Part shown: positions 1 through 11,691 of the stretch, in pieces
Numbering within the stretch: the first letter of the stretch is position 1
How the letters are laid out: every line of letters starts with the position of its first letter
Assembly: GCA_963970005.1 (NCBI GenBank)
Contig: CAXAMN010005213.1
Span: forward strand, 1-64,000
Length of the DNA stretch: 64,000 nucleotides
Direction of reading: 5' to 3'
Source: Durusdinium trenchii
Lineage: Eukaryota > Sar > Dinophyceae > Suessiales > Symbiodiniaceae
The notes under the pieces: generated by a model
Told to the model about the DNA's origin: nothing
Seen by the model: only the letters and a program-made list of their open reading frames with translations
Databases searched by the model: none
Made by a program: the position numbers and the translations under genes

Positions 1-2084
1 ATGCAAAGTTCAACAAATTGACATGAACATCCACACCGATCTTTTTTACAGCAGCGCAATGGCGCAACTGAGATTGTCCCCGTCAAACTCACGTTTTGTA
101 GACCAACTCCAAGGTATAAGGAATAACTAACAAGAAAGTAATCGCAATCCTAAATGGGCTTTTTCAGCCTCATCAAAGCCATGGCTCTGGCTAAGTTGAG
201 TTGGGTCTTTCAGGTTACGCGGTTATATAATATGGTGAAGTGGTTGAGGCAAACATTCACAGTTTCAAGCCACATCTTTCAACCTTCTACACAAAAAATC
301 AGTCAGACTTCAACCAGTGTCAACTGCCAGGGCACCAGTCCCAAACAGTGGTGTTCCTGAAATGCTGCGGAGTTGTGTCAGTGTAGTTGCTGGAGTTGCC
401 GAACTTTGTAAAGTCTGGTCGGATCCAGGTCTGTTTGCTGCCATCGATGGTGCATCCATATCCGCAGGTCACCTGCAGGGTCATGGTGGATGAAACAATC
501 ACCAAAAAGTCACACGACTTTCAGGTGAGAAACCGATCTGTTCAATTGTGATCGCCGAGCTTTGCTTAAACCAGACTTTTGGGTATTGCACGTGGGTACC
601 AACAGGGGACCACGAAAAACGTCACTTCAAGATAATATTCCAAGTGAAATTAGCACATAGAGTAGATCTTCAATTGTCCGACTAGTAACAAGAAGCTACT
701 AGTAACCAGTAGCTAGAAGCTACTAGGTTGGAGGCCATTACTACTAGTAACAAGAGGCGGCTTGAACCTTTTTGACCAAGTCCGGCGCATCGGCCTCAAC
801 TCCCTGTGGCATGTTAGGATATCGCGCTCGGGTGGCCCGCACGCCATCCACATGTAGGGCGACAACTTCCTGCACCTGGGACAAAGTCAACTGATAAAAT
901 TTCCAGAGATGTGGGACAATGGGACGATGCCGACTTGGAATCTACACGGAATCTTTACCCATCATCATCATCTTTCAACAAAGATCCCACTGGGACTTTA
1001 CACTTTTCTGACCTGCCAGTGACCTAGCTTCTGTCATAAAAGAACCGCCCCCTGATGTCCGACCTGTCCCGGCACGTCGCTGACCCAAATGTTGGCTCCG
1101 CCGGTGAGGTTGTAAGGTCTCCAGGTGACTTGCAGCTTCTTCCCCCCCTGACACTTCCGCGTGCTCATTGGGGTAGGAGGTGATCAGCAACTTGGAGTGT
1201 TGAGGTCCTTAAGCCCAAAGGATGGAGGTGATGCTCATCAAGAGCCCAAAGGCCAATTATGCAGATGTGATTATATATATATATATATATACACAGTATA
1301 TATTAGAAGTGAAGATTGGACCCACGAGTAAAAGATCATTGATGAAACGAACGCAATAGCCTTCTGATGAGTATCAACCTGAACTGTTCAATTCAGGTGA
1401 CCCAGCATCAGGGTCTTCATCAAGAAGTGCGTCCCACCACGCAGCACCACCATGGGGATCTCCGCACCCCTTGTGATGGCGAGATCACAAGCCACTTGGA
1501 GAGAACGCACTGGATGGTTCTCGCTACCCACCTGGTCTAGGTCAAGCGGAAAACACAGGAAGGGGATGGCGCGGAAATCGTTTTTCCTGCTATCAGAAGT
1601 TGCAGCTCTGTGCATCGGATACCCCTGAAATCCAGCTGCTTGAGTCACATTGTGTCATTACGTTGGCTCAGTGCATTTTTGTTTCACAACTTGGACCGGT
1701 AATTAAGTTCAATCCGTGAAGCATTGATTTCTACCTGGAGTAGATCGAAAATGAAATTGAACTGTGTAAAATTTGCAGTAAAAGACTCAGAGTGGATGGG
1801 CCTTTCTTTCCTGGAGCGTCTCCCCAATCGAAACACAATGACGATAGGATGCACTCCCATGAAAAATACATATTCAACCACTCCAGGATGATCAATGGTG
1901 ATTTTATGGGTGTGGCTCTAAACCCACCCTGGTGAACGTTCCAAAATTGAACAAATCAGTCTCTATTAGGCTGGAAGTGTTCCTCATCATCTCGGGGTAG
2001 TTGGTTTCAAACCATGGCCATGTAGTCATCTATACAGGGTTTCAAGAATGGAGGGGACGCCAAAGCATCCCAGTTTAATGTATG
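1..2084. other. non-coding stretch
   Basis: I see no convincing gene here. Open frames on both strands are short and lack recognisable motifs. It contains a dispersed CTAGTAG-type repeat (681-758) and an (AT)n run near 1270-1292. It could be intergenic or intronic. Confidence 0.5.
681..758. repeat. dispersed CTAGTAG / GGTTGGAGGCC repeat, copy 1
   Basis: Runs of ACTAGTAAC, GAAGCTACTAG and GGTTGGAGGCCATTACTAC are packed in 78 bases. The same words recur in seven other places in this window, in either orientation. Short repeats of this kind are scattered in dinoflagellate genomes; the function is unknown. Confidence 0.6.
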
Positions 2085-2610
2085 TATGATTGATGATGCT
2101 TCCAGTGTTGATCAGTAGGATTACAGTATACGGTTATGATTAATGACTAATGATGATTACATTCCTTGGTGATTCACTTACTCATCATTATAGTGATGTT
2201 TAATGACAAATGATGATTGCCGAGGTCGTTAATAGTTATTTATGATTACAGTAATTTGCTGTGGTGATTCATGACCAAGGATGATTGCAGTGCTGATTGT
2301 TGACTAATGATGCTTGCGATTATGATTGACGATTCATGTTCTGTGTCAACTATGACTACTGAGACACTTACAGTAATGAAATTTACCACTATGTAAGCAT
2401 GAATGCCGAGAAAAGTGCTGATTAAATTATGATTGCCGGGATATGCGGTGATCTTTAATGCCTAAATACGTTAAAAAGTGACCATTGCCGATGTAATGAC
2501 TACAGTAATGACGATTGCAGTGATGACACGTTAATGACTGATGATGTTTATTATGTTTATCAAGATGCTTGATGATTCTGATTCTTGTGAGGATTGATGA
2601 CTAGTGGATA
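2085..2610. repeat. degenerate TGATGATT-rich repeat field
   Basis: About 520 bases are dominated by variants of TGATGATT, TTAATGAC and GTGATT in one orientation, with irregular spacing. It looks like an old, decayed tandem or simple repeat. No gene is visible in it. Confidence 0.55.
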
Positions 2611-4593
2611 TTCTGAGTCTGATTATGTCCCGGCCGCCTGGCTGTCATCCCCATTCACGTCCACGAACACTGCCGTGTCGCGCCAGTCACGTGGCTGCAG
2701 GTCGCTGGGCTGAGGGTCGCTGGCTGGTGTAGCAACCGCCTGGCAGCTGCAGGCCCCAGACTGAATGAACAATAAGCAGTAGCAACATTAAGTAGTTTGA
2801 TTGGTAGTTGACAGTATGTCAAACTGAATTGAAAGAACATAGTGCTTCATATATTTAAAAAACAAACTACATACTGTAAGTCTGAGTAAGAAACATCAAA
2901 AGAAAGGCAACTGTACTATGCAGTCGTATCATTGCAAATACGATCTGAAACAATGTCATCACACAGGATCAAGCCAACAAAAAGGACTATCCACAAATGA
3001 TCACGGAGGGTGTCTGGGCCAAATGGGCAAAACCCTGCCCAACGTAATGTTTATTAATGTTCATCCACCAACCTATAGGGGCAGCGGCTTTTTGATCCTA
3101 GTAGCGTCCTTGCTCCTAGTAGCGATGCCAGGAGCCCCTAGTACAGGGGCAGCGGCTAGCAGCAAAAATAACATCAACCTAATTTGGATGAGGGCCACTT
3201 GCCATGTGTTGGTTTTACTGGCCTTTTTGGCCAAATGCCTCTCCCACGCTCTTGATTTACGCTTGGATGTGATGAACCCTATATGAACCCTATGTCCAAA
3301 ACAGTTGCGGAAAAAAAAGAGAATCGTGAGAAAAGAACAAGATGAACAAGTACAGTACAAGGTCCAAAGATGTCCCAAGTCAAGCAGGCAAATGATTGGT
3401 TCCTGCGTGTGACTGAAGATATCCTGCCCATCCGGATTCATCGGATCTGCTGGGTTGGTCACAAGCAGGTGCTGGGTAACAGGTAGCAGATGTTGAATGT
3501 GGATGCGATGGAAGACAAAATTGCAAATCACATGGGGCCGTGGGTCAACCAGTTCGGAAAAACACGGAAAGCGGAGCAGCATTTCGGTCATACAAAAAAA
3601 GGGAGACTTTTGATCGCCTCCATGTCCATGTGACAACTGTCGCTGTTCAAATCCAAGGCGTAGTAGAGACTCTCGAAGGTACCCATGCGTGGAAGCAACT
3701 TCCTGGCATCCACTGATGAGAACCCGGGAAAGAACCACGTCAGATTTAAGGGATCGCGTCATGTCGGGTTCATGGATGTGGATGTGGGAGTGTGATTAGA
3801 CTTTGCCATGAAACATGTTGGAAACCGTTCCGAGCCGAAGATGATCGAATATTACACCGAGGCCGCCCAGGCCAACCTTTGGCCCCCTCTGAAATTCTCC
3901 CGTTCCAGCGACCTGCCGTAGGCATAGGCCAATTTGCGCCACTCCTGATCTAATTCTAGAGCCAACAAGGTCACTGGAGCATGATGGATGAAACTGGTTT
4001 TCGCCAACAAACGTCATATGGACACCAAACAAGTGGATGTTGCAAAGGAATGCAAAGCACAAAAACGTTCACAGGAACTTTCGAGAGTTTGCAACATCCT
4101 GTGACTGAAGACTAAAAAGCACTCGTTCATGGAAAAATCCATACACTCAAAAAGTCCAAGGGTCGCAATCAAATGATGCAGGTTTGTTCCCATCTTTCAG
4201 TGGCCATCCGTGGGCTCCAACGGCTCCACCCCAGCAAAGGATCAACGCTGCGAAGAGCTTCGTCATTGCAACAGCAAAGAGCCAAGGCTAAGGAAGCGGC
4301 GGACAAGTTCGTCGTCTCAATGGGTTGAGTGAGTGGTTTGAGTTGGCCATTTGGAAGATCCTCAGGATACATCAGGAATCATCAGGATATATATATATAT
4401 ATATGTTTTTTCGCCATAATCCATGGCAATGCCTTTCGGAGGGTTTTCGATTCCAAACCACCAACTCAGACATACCCAAACCATTCATTAACATCCATTA
4501 CTCAGGGAAAAGACTTTGCTGACGGATCACATTGCGGCGACCGACTACGCGAAGAATGAATGTTCAAAGAGACATGCCTTTGCTACTCGGAAA
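2611..4593. other. non-coding stretch with one long weak minus-strand frame
   Basis: The longest open frame is on the minus strand at 3073-3762 (229 codons). Its C-terminal part is made of the dispersed repeat at 3071-3160, and I recognise no domain, so I do not call it a gene. A short (AT)n run lies near 4387-4405. Confidence 0.4.
3071..3160. repeat. dispersed CTAGTAG-type repeat, copy 2
   Basis: Contains CTAGTAGCG and GATGCCAGGAGCCCCTAGTA, flanked on both sides by the direct repeat GGGGCAGCGGCT. The same words reappear at 35345-35449. Confidence 0.6.
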
Positions 4594-4660
4594 GGTTGAG
4601 GCCATCGCTATTAGGTTGGAGGCCCTTACTACTAGTAACAGGGGCATCGCTACTAGTAAC
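4594..4660. repeat. dispersed CTAGTAG / GGTTGGAGGCC repeat, copy 3
   Basis: Contains GAGGCCATCGCTATTAGG, GGTTGGAGGCCCTTACTAC and two ACTAGTAAC words, closely like copy 1. Confidence 0.6.
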
Positions 4661-5360
4661 GTATAATAGCGCACCTAGAACCGCGCGGGCTTCTGAGTTT
4701 CTTTTGCCATTCTGTGCATGACACGCCTTCTTTGGGGAGGGGCTTGTTAGATCTTGTCAAGGTGTTCATGGACATGTTCACATAACTCCGGCTTCCTAAG
4801 GTGTCTGGAATTGGCCATTTCCATGGATGCAACGCTATAGTGCATCGTGTTGTTCAGACTTCCTGTCATGAATTTGTGAGTATCAGCCAAGGTGTTCCTT
4901 CTTCCATGAGCGGAAAGCTCATGGCTCATGGTTCTTGATGGTGTACACTATGGCCTGGCGATGGCGACTTGTGCACAAATATCGCCAAACAGAGTGCAAT
5001 GCTATCAAAGCCTTACACAATTCTAGTGTCGCAGTAAAATATTGCTACTTGGAAAACCTCAAACGCTGTGGTAAAACACTAATTTATATAAATATAAAAA
5101 CAATATCAATTTTTCAGAAGTTAATGCAGAAACATGTATATAGCAGTCGCTGCAGTAATTTCGAGCTCCGTCGTGCGCAGTTTCCAGTCCGGCCGGTGGG
5201 ATGTTTTGCTTGCTTGACTGAGCACTTGCGTTCCAAAATTTTTGCTAGACGCCCTTTTGCTAAATTTTCGGCTTGACGGCTTTATGCTTCCAAGTTAATA
5301 TCCATCATGTATAATTTTCTATTAGCATTGAATTCTAATTATAGAACAAATAATGAACCA

Positions 5361-5511
5361 TACGGTTCCAAATGCTTTATACATATATATATATGTTTAG
5401 TTATACATTAATACATTATCGATAACCACCGGTATACGGTTCCAAATGCTTTATACAAATATATATATATATGTTTAGTTATACATTAATATATTATCGA
5501 TAACCACCGGT
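5361..5511. repeat. 74-bp tandem duplication
   Basis: A 74-base unit starting TACGGTTCCAAATGC and ending GATAACCACCGGT occurs twice head to tail. The copies differ mainly in the length of the internal (AT)n run and one base near ATTAATA. High similarity suggests a recent local duplication. Confidence 0.85.
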
Positions 5512-8379
5512 TTCGAGTTCCAATGCGGCTTGTATTTCGGGAAGATTGAGAAGAGGTTGCAAATCCTCAGTATGATAGGCTGCCAATTGAAATGCCACCA
5601 AATGGACATACAACAATATTGATGGACAGCTAAGGCTGCTAGGGTGCCCCATCTTCCCGAACTTCTTCGATCCACTTTCTTCTTTGCGATGGCTCCACAG
5701 CATGCAAACATGTCCTTAAGCCACCAATTGTCTCCACTTGGTCGCCATGAGCTTGACAAGTGATAGGGGCAACAAAATCTGACTTGCACTGGGCGCTCGA
5801 ATCTTGTTGCACACCCTCTAAGTCCCGGTGGCCCAGGTAGCCCGTGTCCAAGTATCTCTATATATATATGTACTGTATATCATTGTATATCAGATTATAT
5901 CCGTATGTTCTGTGAGATCTTGGTGCGCCAGCCCATGCAGCACGAACTCTGCAGGGCACTTCTATCTTGCTTGATTGTGAAATACAATGAAATACCCCAA
6001 ACATCCCAAGACAAATGTCATGGCCCGTCACCTGTTGTTGCAAGCAAGCCTCCTCAAAGCCTTGGCCGCATAGTCGGGCCTATTAGCCATAGCAGCGACG
6101 CAGGCCATGTTGTACCAGGCAATGGCTTTGTCGTCCGGACCTGAGAATATGTTTTCATCATTGTTTGTGCTTTATAGCAAAAACATTTGAAGGTGACCAG
6201 CCTGGCTTGGAACTTTACACGTGTGACAATTCTAGCAGGAGGATTCCGGTACTGAACTGGCGAGCGCACATCATGCACATCTAATGAAACTATTGTCATG
6301 CTATGCTTCAGAATGCATGAGACTTGACTCAACTTTCATGCGCCAAGCAACCATTGTTGCTCAATGCCTGAAACACTTCAGTGGCCTTTTTCAGGTGAGC
6401 CATTGGGTCCCTGCGATAGCGGTGCAAGAATGAAAACAGCACAAATACAAACACAAACACCGCAATTCCAACGGGATTTTCTAGTGCCCTATCATTTCCT
6501 GGATGGTCGGACTCTCTAGTATTATATAGTTGCTTGTTTCAGAGTGCATTTGTAGTATCCAGTATATTGTTGCCTTCCTCGAATGTTGCACAGTCACCAC
6601 ACGTCCATCATTGTCGTTCTGTCTTCGTTGAACGGTGCTATCTGCCGAGCGGATGCATCACAGCACACTGTGACACTGATGTGCAAGATCCATGGCTTGA
6701 ATGGGGATGCATCTGTTCGCTACAAGCCAAATCGACAGGCGCGAAGGCTCCTCTCTTCCCACATGCCCCGTGTGTGTTGCAGCCTGCTTGTAGACTGCAT
6801 GCGACGAGCCAAGTGCATCTGCAGCTCCCCCATTGGCAACAGCCCCTCCGCTCCAGCAGCGATGTAGGCGGCCTTGTGGAAACTGAGCGATGGCAAAAGC
6901 ATGCAAAAGAGCCACAGTTGCAAGGCTTGTATATATACCCATCAATCAATCAATCAATGTCAAGTCGATAGCTGCATCTCGTGGCCACTGCTTAGTAACT
7001 TAGCTATCCTGGGGCACTTTGCCTGCCTTAATTATATACTACCAGCTGCCTTACTACCAGCCAAAACATGCCAAAACGTGATGACAGCTCTATAACTGAT
7101 TATATATATATATATATACTATATATATAATTAAGCGATTTGCCCCGGGCGAATTCTCTAGAGCATCATCTTGAGGTGCCTCTGCCAAAGTGGCCAGCTC
7201 CTCTTCAGTGGCCTCTGATGGCAAGTGCTCGACAATCTCCCCCGAGCCTAATGCACACACAGGCTACAGGAAGGTCTTGATCATGAGAATTTATGTTGCA
7301 TGGCTTTGCTGCAGTTGAGATACCACTGCCCGGGGGTGGAGGGAGGAGCAAACCTTTGGAGCCCAGCAGCTGGGTTGTTGATCCTTGGCAAAGGAAGGAT
7401 TTGCGCAAAAGGCCGCACCAATGTAGTGCGAACTAAGTAGAAACTGTCAGATTCATTTGAAAATCCAAGAAACCTTCCGAAGTTGAGTGGCTGAGGGCAG
7501 TGAGCAGCTCGAATGGACTTCCCAACAGGCGGCAGCCAGCTGCATAAGCATCGCCTACAAAAGGGAACGATTCTACAAAATTATTCTCTCCAAGGCGGGA
7601 AACTTATGGAACGTGTGCATGGATCATCCTACAGGTGCTTGTTCCTTCAAGTCCTCTCCACACCTCCCCAGTCGTCAAAGGAATAGTTTCCTTTGAGTTG
7701 TGGGTGCTGCGGGAAATTGTTGGCCAACCTTCCGATGACATTCAGCAAACAAAACCTGTGCAATGCCCGAATCATAAGCAATCAATACAGCTTAGAACAA
7801 GCTTCCCAAGAAGCTAAATCTTGGATGAGACCATGCATGATTTTCCTTTATCTTCCTGTGACGTTTGCATGAGACCGCCTCTGGTTGTACAACATGTGCT
7901 GACTCTTTTCAGGTTTCATGATGATCCGGACAAAGCAAGTGTTACTGGTCCGATGGTTAATGACACCTCTTCTCAAAGTTCCCAAAGAGTATCAAACTCA
8001 GCACATTTGTCAATTGTCTGGGTCTTTCATGGTTGTGCTTACTGGAATGCGATCCCTGCATATGAGTCGTGACTGGCTGAACCTCTTCCAACAGGGTCCA
8101 TACCCTCTGTCATTGAAGCCAACCTGGCGGTCTTAAACAATGGCTTTGCCAAATCCTTATGGCCCTTAATAAGCACGCTTCTCCATGTGCCTTGCAAAGC
8201 ATTGAAGCGGTTGCTTTGCGAGAGGTATCTGACTGCCAGGGTCAAGGAGAAGCATGAACGCCAGGCGATAATAGCACGCCGCAGCCATTCCTCAAACAGG
8301 TCAGGAGGTGTGGAGGGGAGGGCGTGGGACTTGCACAAACGGCTGAATTGGATTGATGGACCCGATGTCATATACGCCC
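5512..8379. other. non-coding stretch
   Basis: No gene with recognisable motifs is seen on either strand. Overlapping open frames at 6530-6970 occur on both strands at once, which is typical of chance frames. It holds an (AT)n run at 7099-7132 and a (CAAT)n run near 6940-6957. Confidence 0.45.
7099..7132. repeat. (AT)n microsatellite
   Basis: About 34 bases of alternating AT broken by one CT step. It is one of several (AT)n runs in the window (others near 1270, 4387, 18296, 44536, 52508 and 61350). Confidence 0.9.
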
Positions 8380-8559
8380 ACTTGTGGCCCAGAGGGGAGT
8401 GGCGAAAGCTAGGCAAAGGAACAACGCTGGGGCTCTTTAGGCCCGGCAGCAAAAGCCTGGCCGGGAATCGGAGCATGCCATGGCCAAGGGAAAAGGAGAG
8501 TGCCAACAGCGCCCCCCCCAATACGACCCCAACACAGCCAACACATGGCAACACACAAC

Positions 8560-8870
8560 CACCCCACCAACCGCAGCCGCAGCCGCAGCAGCCACAACAA
8601 CAATAACTGTAACCAGCAGCGGCAGCGGCAGCAAGCAGAACCTACCAAGCAGCAGCAGAAGCAGCAGCAGGAGTAGCTAGCAAGCAGCAGCACCAGCTTC
8701 CAAGCAGCAGCAGCAGCAGCAGCAGCTACCAAGCAGCAGCAGCAACAGCTACCAAGCAACAGCACCAGCTACCAAGCAGCAGCAACAGCAGCAGCAGCTA
8801 CCAAGCAGCAGCAGCAGCTACCAAGCAGCATCACCAGCTACCAAGCAGCAGCAGCAGCAGGGAAAGAGTG
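8560..8870. repeat. AGC/CAG microsatellite with CTACCAAGCAGC variant units
   Basis: A long trinucleotide tract of AGC interrupted by a recurring CAGCTACCAAG word, giving a higher-order unit of roughly 15-30 bases. It lies inside TIR-family copy A. The long Gln/Ala/Ser or Leu/Cys frames across it are products of the repeat and are not called as genes. Confidence 0.85.
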
Positions 8871-9560
8871 AGCTTTCCTTAGAGTCTTTCGTGCACCAAC
8901 ATTTGGTCTCGAACAGTAGCACATATAGGTGCTGCTTGAGTAATTGTAGAAGGGCGACGCGGAAAGACAGATATATCTGATATATCTGTTTTCGTGCTGA
9001 CGATGCAGCCAGCAGCGGTGTGCATGATTGACATCTAGGGGTTGCATGCCAACATGTGTCAGCGACCGAAGACTCCGTCGCAACGCTTGTGCATGCTCCC
9101 TGTCGCTCGAACATGGAACGCGGACTACCATGAGTGAAGCAAACAGCCCGTTCAAACATCTTACTGGGTTCTCTCATTCATGTGTGTAGGAAGTATCATC
9201 TTTTGATCTGCATGGATAGCGGATAGTGCATTCCGATTTGTACTCTTGGGGGTTGTGGGGTGGGTACATGCCTGTACAAGCTTCTTAAGGATATAATGAA
9301 ATTAGCATCGCTTCACGACTGAGAGGGAATGCAACTACTCTCGGTTCTAACGAATAGGCTTTCTTCAGCACCAACAGCAGCCAACAACCCCAAACAGCAA
9401 CAGCAGCAAAACGGAGCAGACAACAAGCAGCAGGCAGCCAGCATCCAGCAGCAGCAAGCATACAAGCAGCAAGCATGCAAGCAGCAAGCAGCAGCAACCA
9501 GCAAGCAGCCAAGAGCCAAGCGACCAAGCAGCAGCAGCAGGTACCGAGGAGGAGAAGGGT

Positions 9561-9571
9561 GGAGTTGAACC
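9561..9571 (-). promoter_or_regulatory. B-box-like motif in TIR-family copy A
   Basis: The minus strand reads GGTTCAACTCC, which fits the RNA polymerase III B-box consensus GGTTCRANNCC. It sits next to a G-rich run, as does the equivalent site at 16077-16087. Whether it acts as a promoter is not shown by the sequence. Confidence 0.3.
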
Positions 9572-9686
9572 CCGCGAGGGGGGGGTATAGTCCTGATATA
9601 TCAGGTAACAGCACTCAGTTCCTGGGCTCCCACCCTCCTTGCTAAAGCAAGACAGACTCCAGCTAGCTACAGCTAGCTTTCGTGAT

Positions 9687-11518
9687 TATCAATTGCAACA
9701 ATTAACAACCTCCCGATTGGTTTTTCCACCTTCCTTGGAACCAATATTTTGGCAATACTAACAGCCTTTCTTCCCTTTCTTCAACCTCACTTTAATTTCA
9801 CCAATCCCTCATATCATATGGGCCTATTGCAATTCACATTTTCTTCCCCTTCTCAAACTCCAAATGGCTCCCAAGAAACCATTTGCTCATGCTGGCTCAT
9901 TGTTGGCTCATGCCTTTGCCGTCGTTCATTCTGTGAAACTCATTGGCCTTGCCCTCAGCATTCTTCTGGATCACCTTCTCCATGGCATGGTCACTGTACT
10001 CTGCAAGTTGCTGTGTCTTCATGGCAAGTGCCCCATTGGTCACAGCCACCTGCCTCATGCCACCTTTCATAACCTCATATACCCTCTCCCTGACAGACTT
10101 AAACCTATGACTGAAATCTGTATCAGTCAAGTGCATGGCAGCAGCCTGAACCTAGCCACAAATCCTCCAAAATCATCCAGAATACCAAAGCCACTCCCAA
10201 AAAATCACAAAAATCACGTTTAGACCACTCTACCCAACCAATTACTTTTTCAATCTCCAAAAGCCCAAAACTCCTCTGTTCCTTTGGGATCTCTCCTCAT
10301 GAGGAGATTTAGTCTGTGGGATCCCTCCTCATGAAGAGATTTAGTCTTGGAGAACCTTAGGGAGGGTCATTGATAATGGGTTGTCATTAGGCTTCACATG
10401 ACTTTGCCGGGCTGTCTCTGGCTCCGTGCAGTCAAATGATGTGGGAGCAAGCTGCGATGCTGATTTCCATGGCTTTGGATTTGTCCAGCGCAGTGATCGC
10501 AAAGTCAACAAACTGAAGCAAGTGCCTTGATGACAGACTCAATCACTGGACTGTGGCTATGCCAAACTGTAAAATGTGCAGACTTTTAGCTAAAGTGAGT
10601 TGGGCCCACTTGGGTTGCAAAATGGCAAACCCGTTTATTTCACTAAGAGCTACGACTTTAGAGGGGTGCGCCATAGGCCTTTTCCTTTTGTCCCATGCAG
10701 CACAAAGCCCCGTAACCTCGTCCAATTCAGTACAGCTGCTCAATATGTAGCACCATCCAATCCAAATCATCTCCTTCCTCATTTCCATCATCTTCCTCAA
10801 AACCTGCTCAGCAGGCTGAGCCTTCTTGCATCAGTGTCAGAACTGGTCAGCTAGAGTTGAACGGGGCGCTGGGCCACTACGAGCCACCTCTCCGCAACGC
10901 AGCTCGGAGAGCCTCCATTCCCTGGCACCCCAAGAAACATCAAAAACAAATCTAGGGAAACTTCTTGGACAACCAGTCCCAGTTGACAGTTGACATCTGC
11001 ACTATACAATCTCGCCGGCAGCAGTTGCATGATGTTGCACGGTCATGTGCGCTCCAGGGTACGGTGGTCAATTCGGTCCACCCGGTAACTGTGACAAATT
11101 CCAGGTCCGTCGAGGCCAGGGCTATGAAGCACTTCATGGCCACGGCCAGTGGACAGCCAATTGTCACTAGTGTCCTGGTGCCTTGAACTGGTGTTTTTTG
11201 TTTTTCAAACACCTCCAATTATGGAAGTGTTTCTTATGCCATTGATTCCCGTCCTTCTCTGTTGTTAAAAGGCTTGCGCTTCTCCATGCTTGTACTTGCC
11301 TCTGTATATACGTGCTTGTATTTACCATGTCTCGTACAAACTTGATGGCCGCAATGCCTTCGTCGTCTACTGCGGCTCGAGCTTTTTCAAACTTGTCCGC
11401 TGCCTCTTCACCTGGCCAAATGCAATCGCAAGCAAAAGTGAAAGGGATGCTTTCTCCCGGTCATGTGTTTGTGGAACGTCCATGGCTTCTTTGCGACACA
11501 TTCAGGGGCTTAGTCCAA
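9687..11518. other. non-coding stretch
   Basis: No gene recognised. It contains a 32-bp tandem duplication (10286-10350). Frames on opposite strands overlap and carry no motifs. Confidence 0.45.
10286..10350. repeat. 32-bp direct repeat with internal palindrome
   Basis: A 32-base unit GGGATCTCTCCTCATGAGGA followed by GATTTAGTCTGT occurs twice in tandem with a few substitutions. In the first unit CTCCTCATGAGGAG is a perfect 14-bp palindrome; in the second it is broken by one base. Confidence 0.8.
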
Positions 11519-11691
11519 ACTTGAGGCGACGAAAGCTAGCATGTGCAGGGGAATGCCTTCTTCACATGCAAAAATGATGTGTGGGCAAGCTGCCGTTCCC
11601 AAGCTCAAAGGCAGTTTCGCATCCAATCACTTGCCATAAATTTGCTAAAGCAAGAGAACCTCCAGCTATAGCTGGCACTAGCTTTCGTGAT
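11519..11691. mobile_element. TIR-family element, copy B, short form without microsatellite
   Basis: The left end is ACTTGAGGCGACGAAAGCTAGC. The right end has TTGCTAAAGCAAGAGA, then CCAGCTATAGCTGG, then ACTAGCTTTCGTGAT. ACGAAAGCTAG at the left is repeated inverted at the right. At 173 bp, with no coding capacity and no internal microsatellite, this is the simplest form of the family and looks like a MITE. Confidence 0.65.

Larger units (their letters stand above)
8380..9686. mobile_element. TIR-family element, copy A, with AGC microsatellite
   Basis: The left end reads ACTTGTGGCCCAGAGGGG then GCGAAAGCTAG. The right end has TTGCTAAAGCAAGA, then CCAGCTAGCTACAGCTAGCT, then TTCGTGAT. The ends form an inverted repeat around CGAAAGCTAG, as in copies at 11519, 15753 and 29666. 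The interior holds AGC-rich simple repeats (8560-8870 and 9360-9545) and GGAGTTGAACC (9561-9571) beside a G run; the reverse complement of that word fits a pol III B box. No coding capacity is seen beyond poly-Gln/poly-Ala frames from the repeats. The 1.3 kb could hold a second insertion, because the middle (8890-9330) matches no other copy. Confidence 0.55.

Noticed and set aside
3073-3762. 229-codon minus-strand frame
   Set aside because: No motif; the last 60 codons are dispersed-repeat sequence; composition is ordinary for chance frames.
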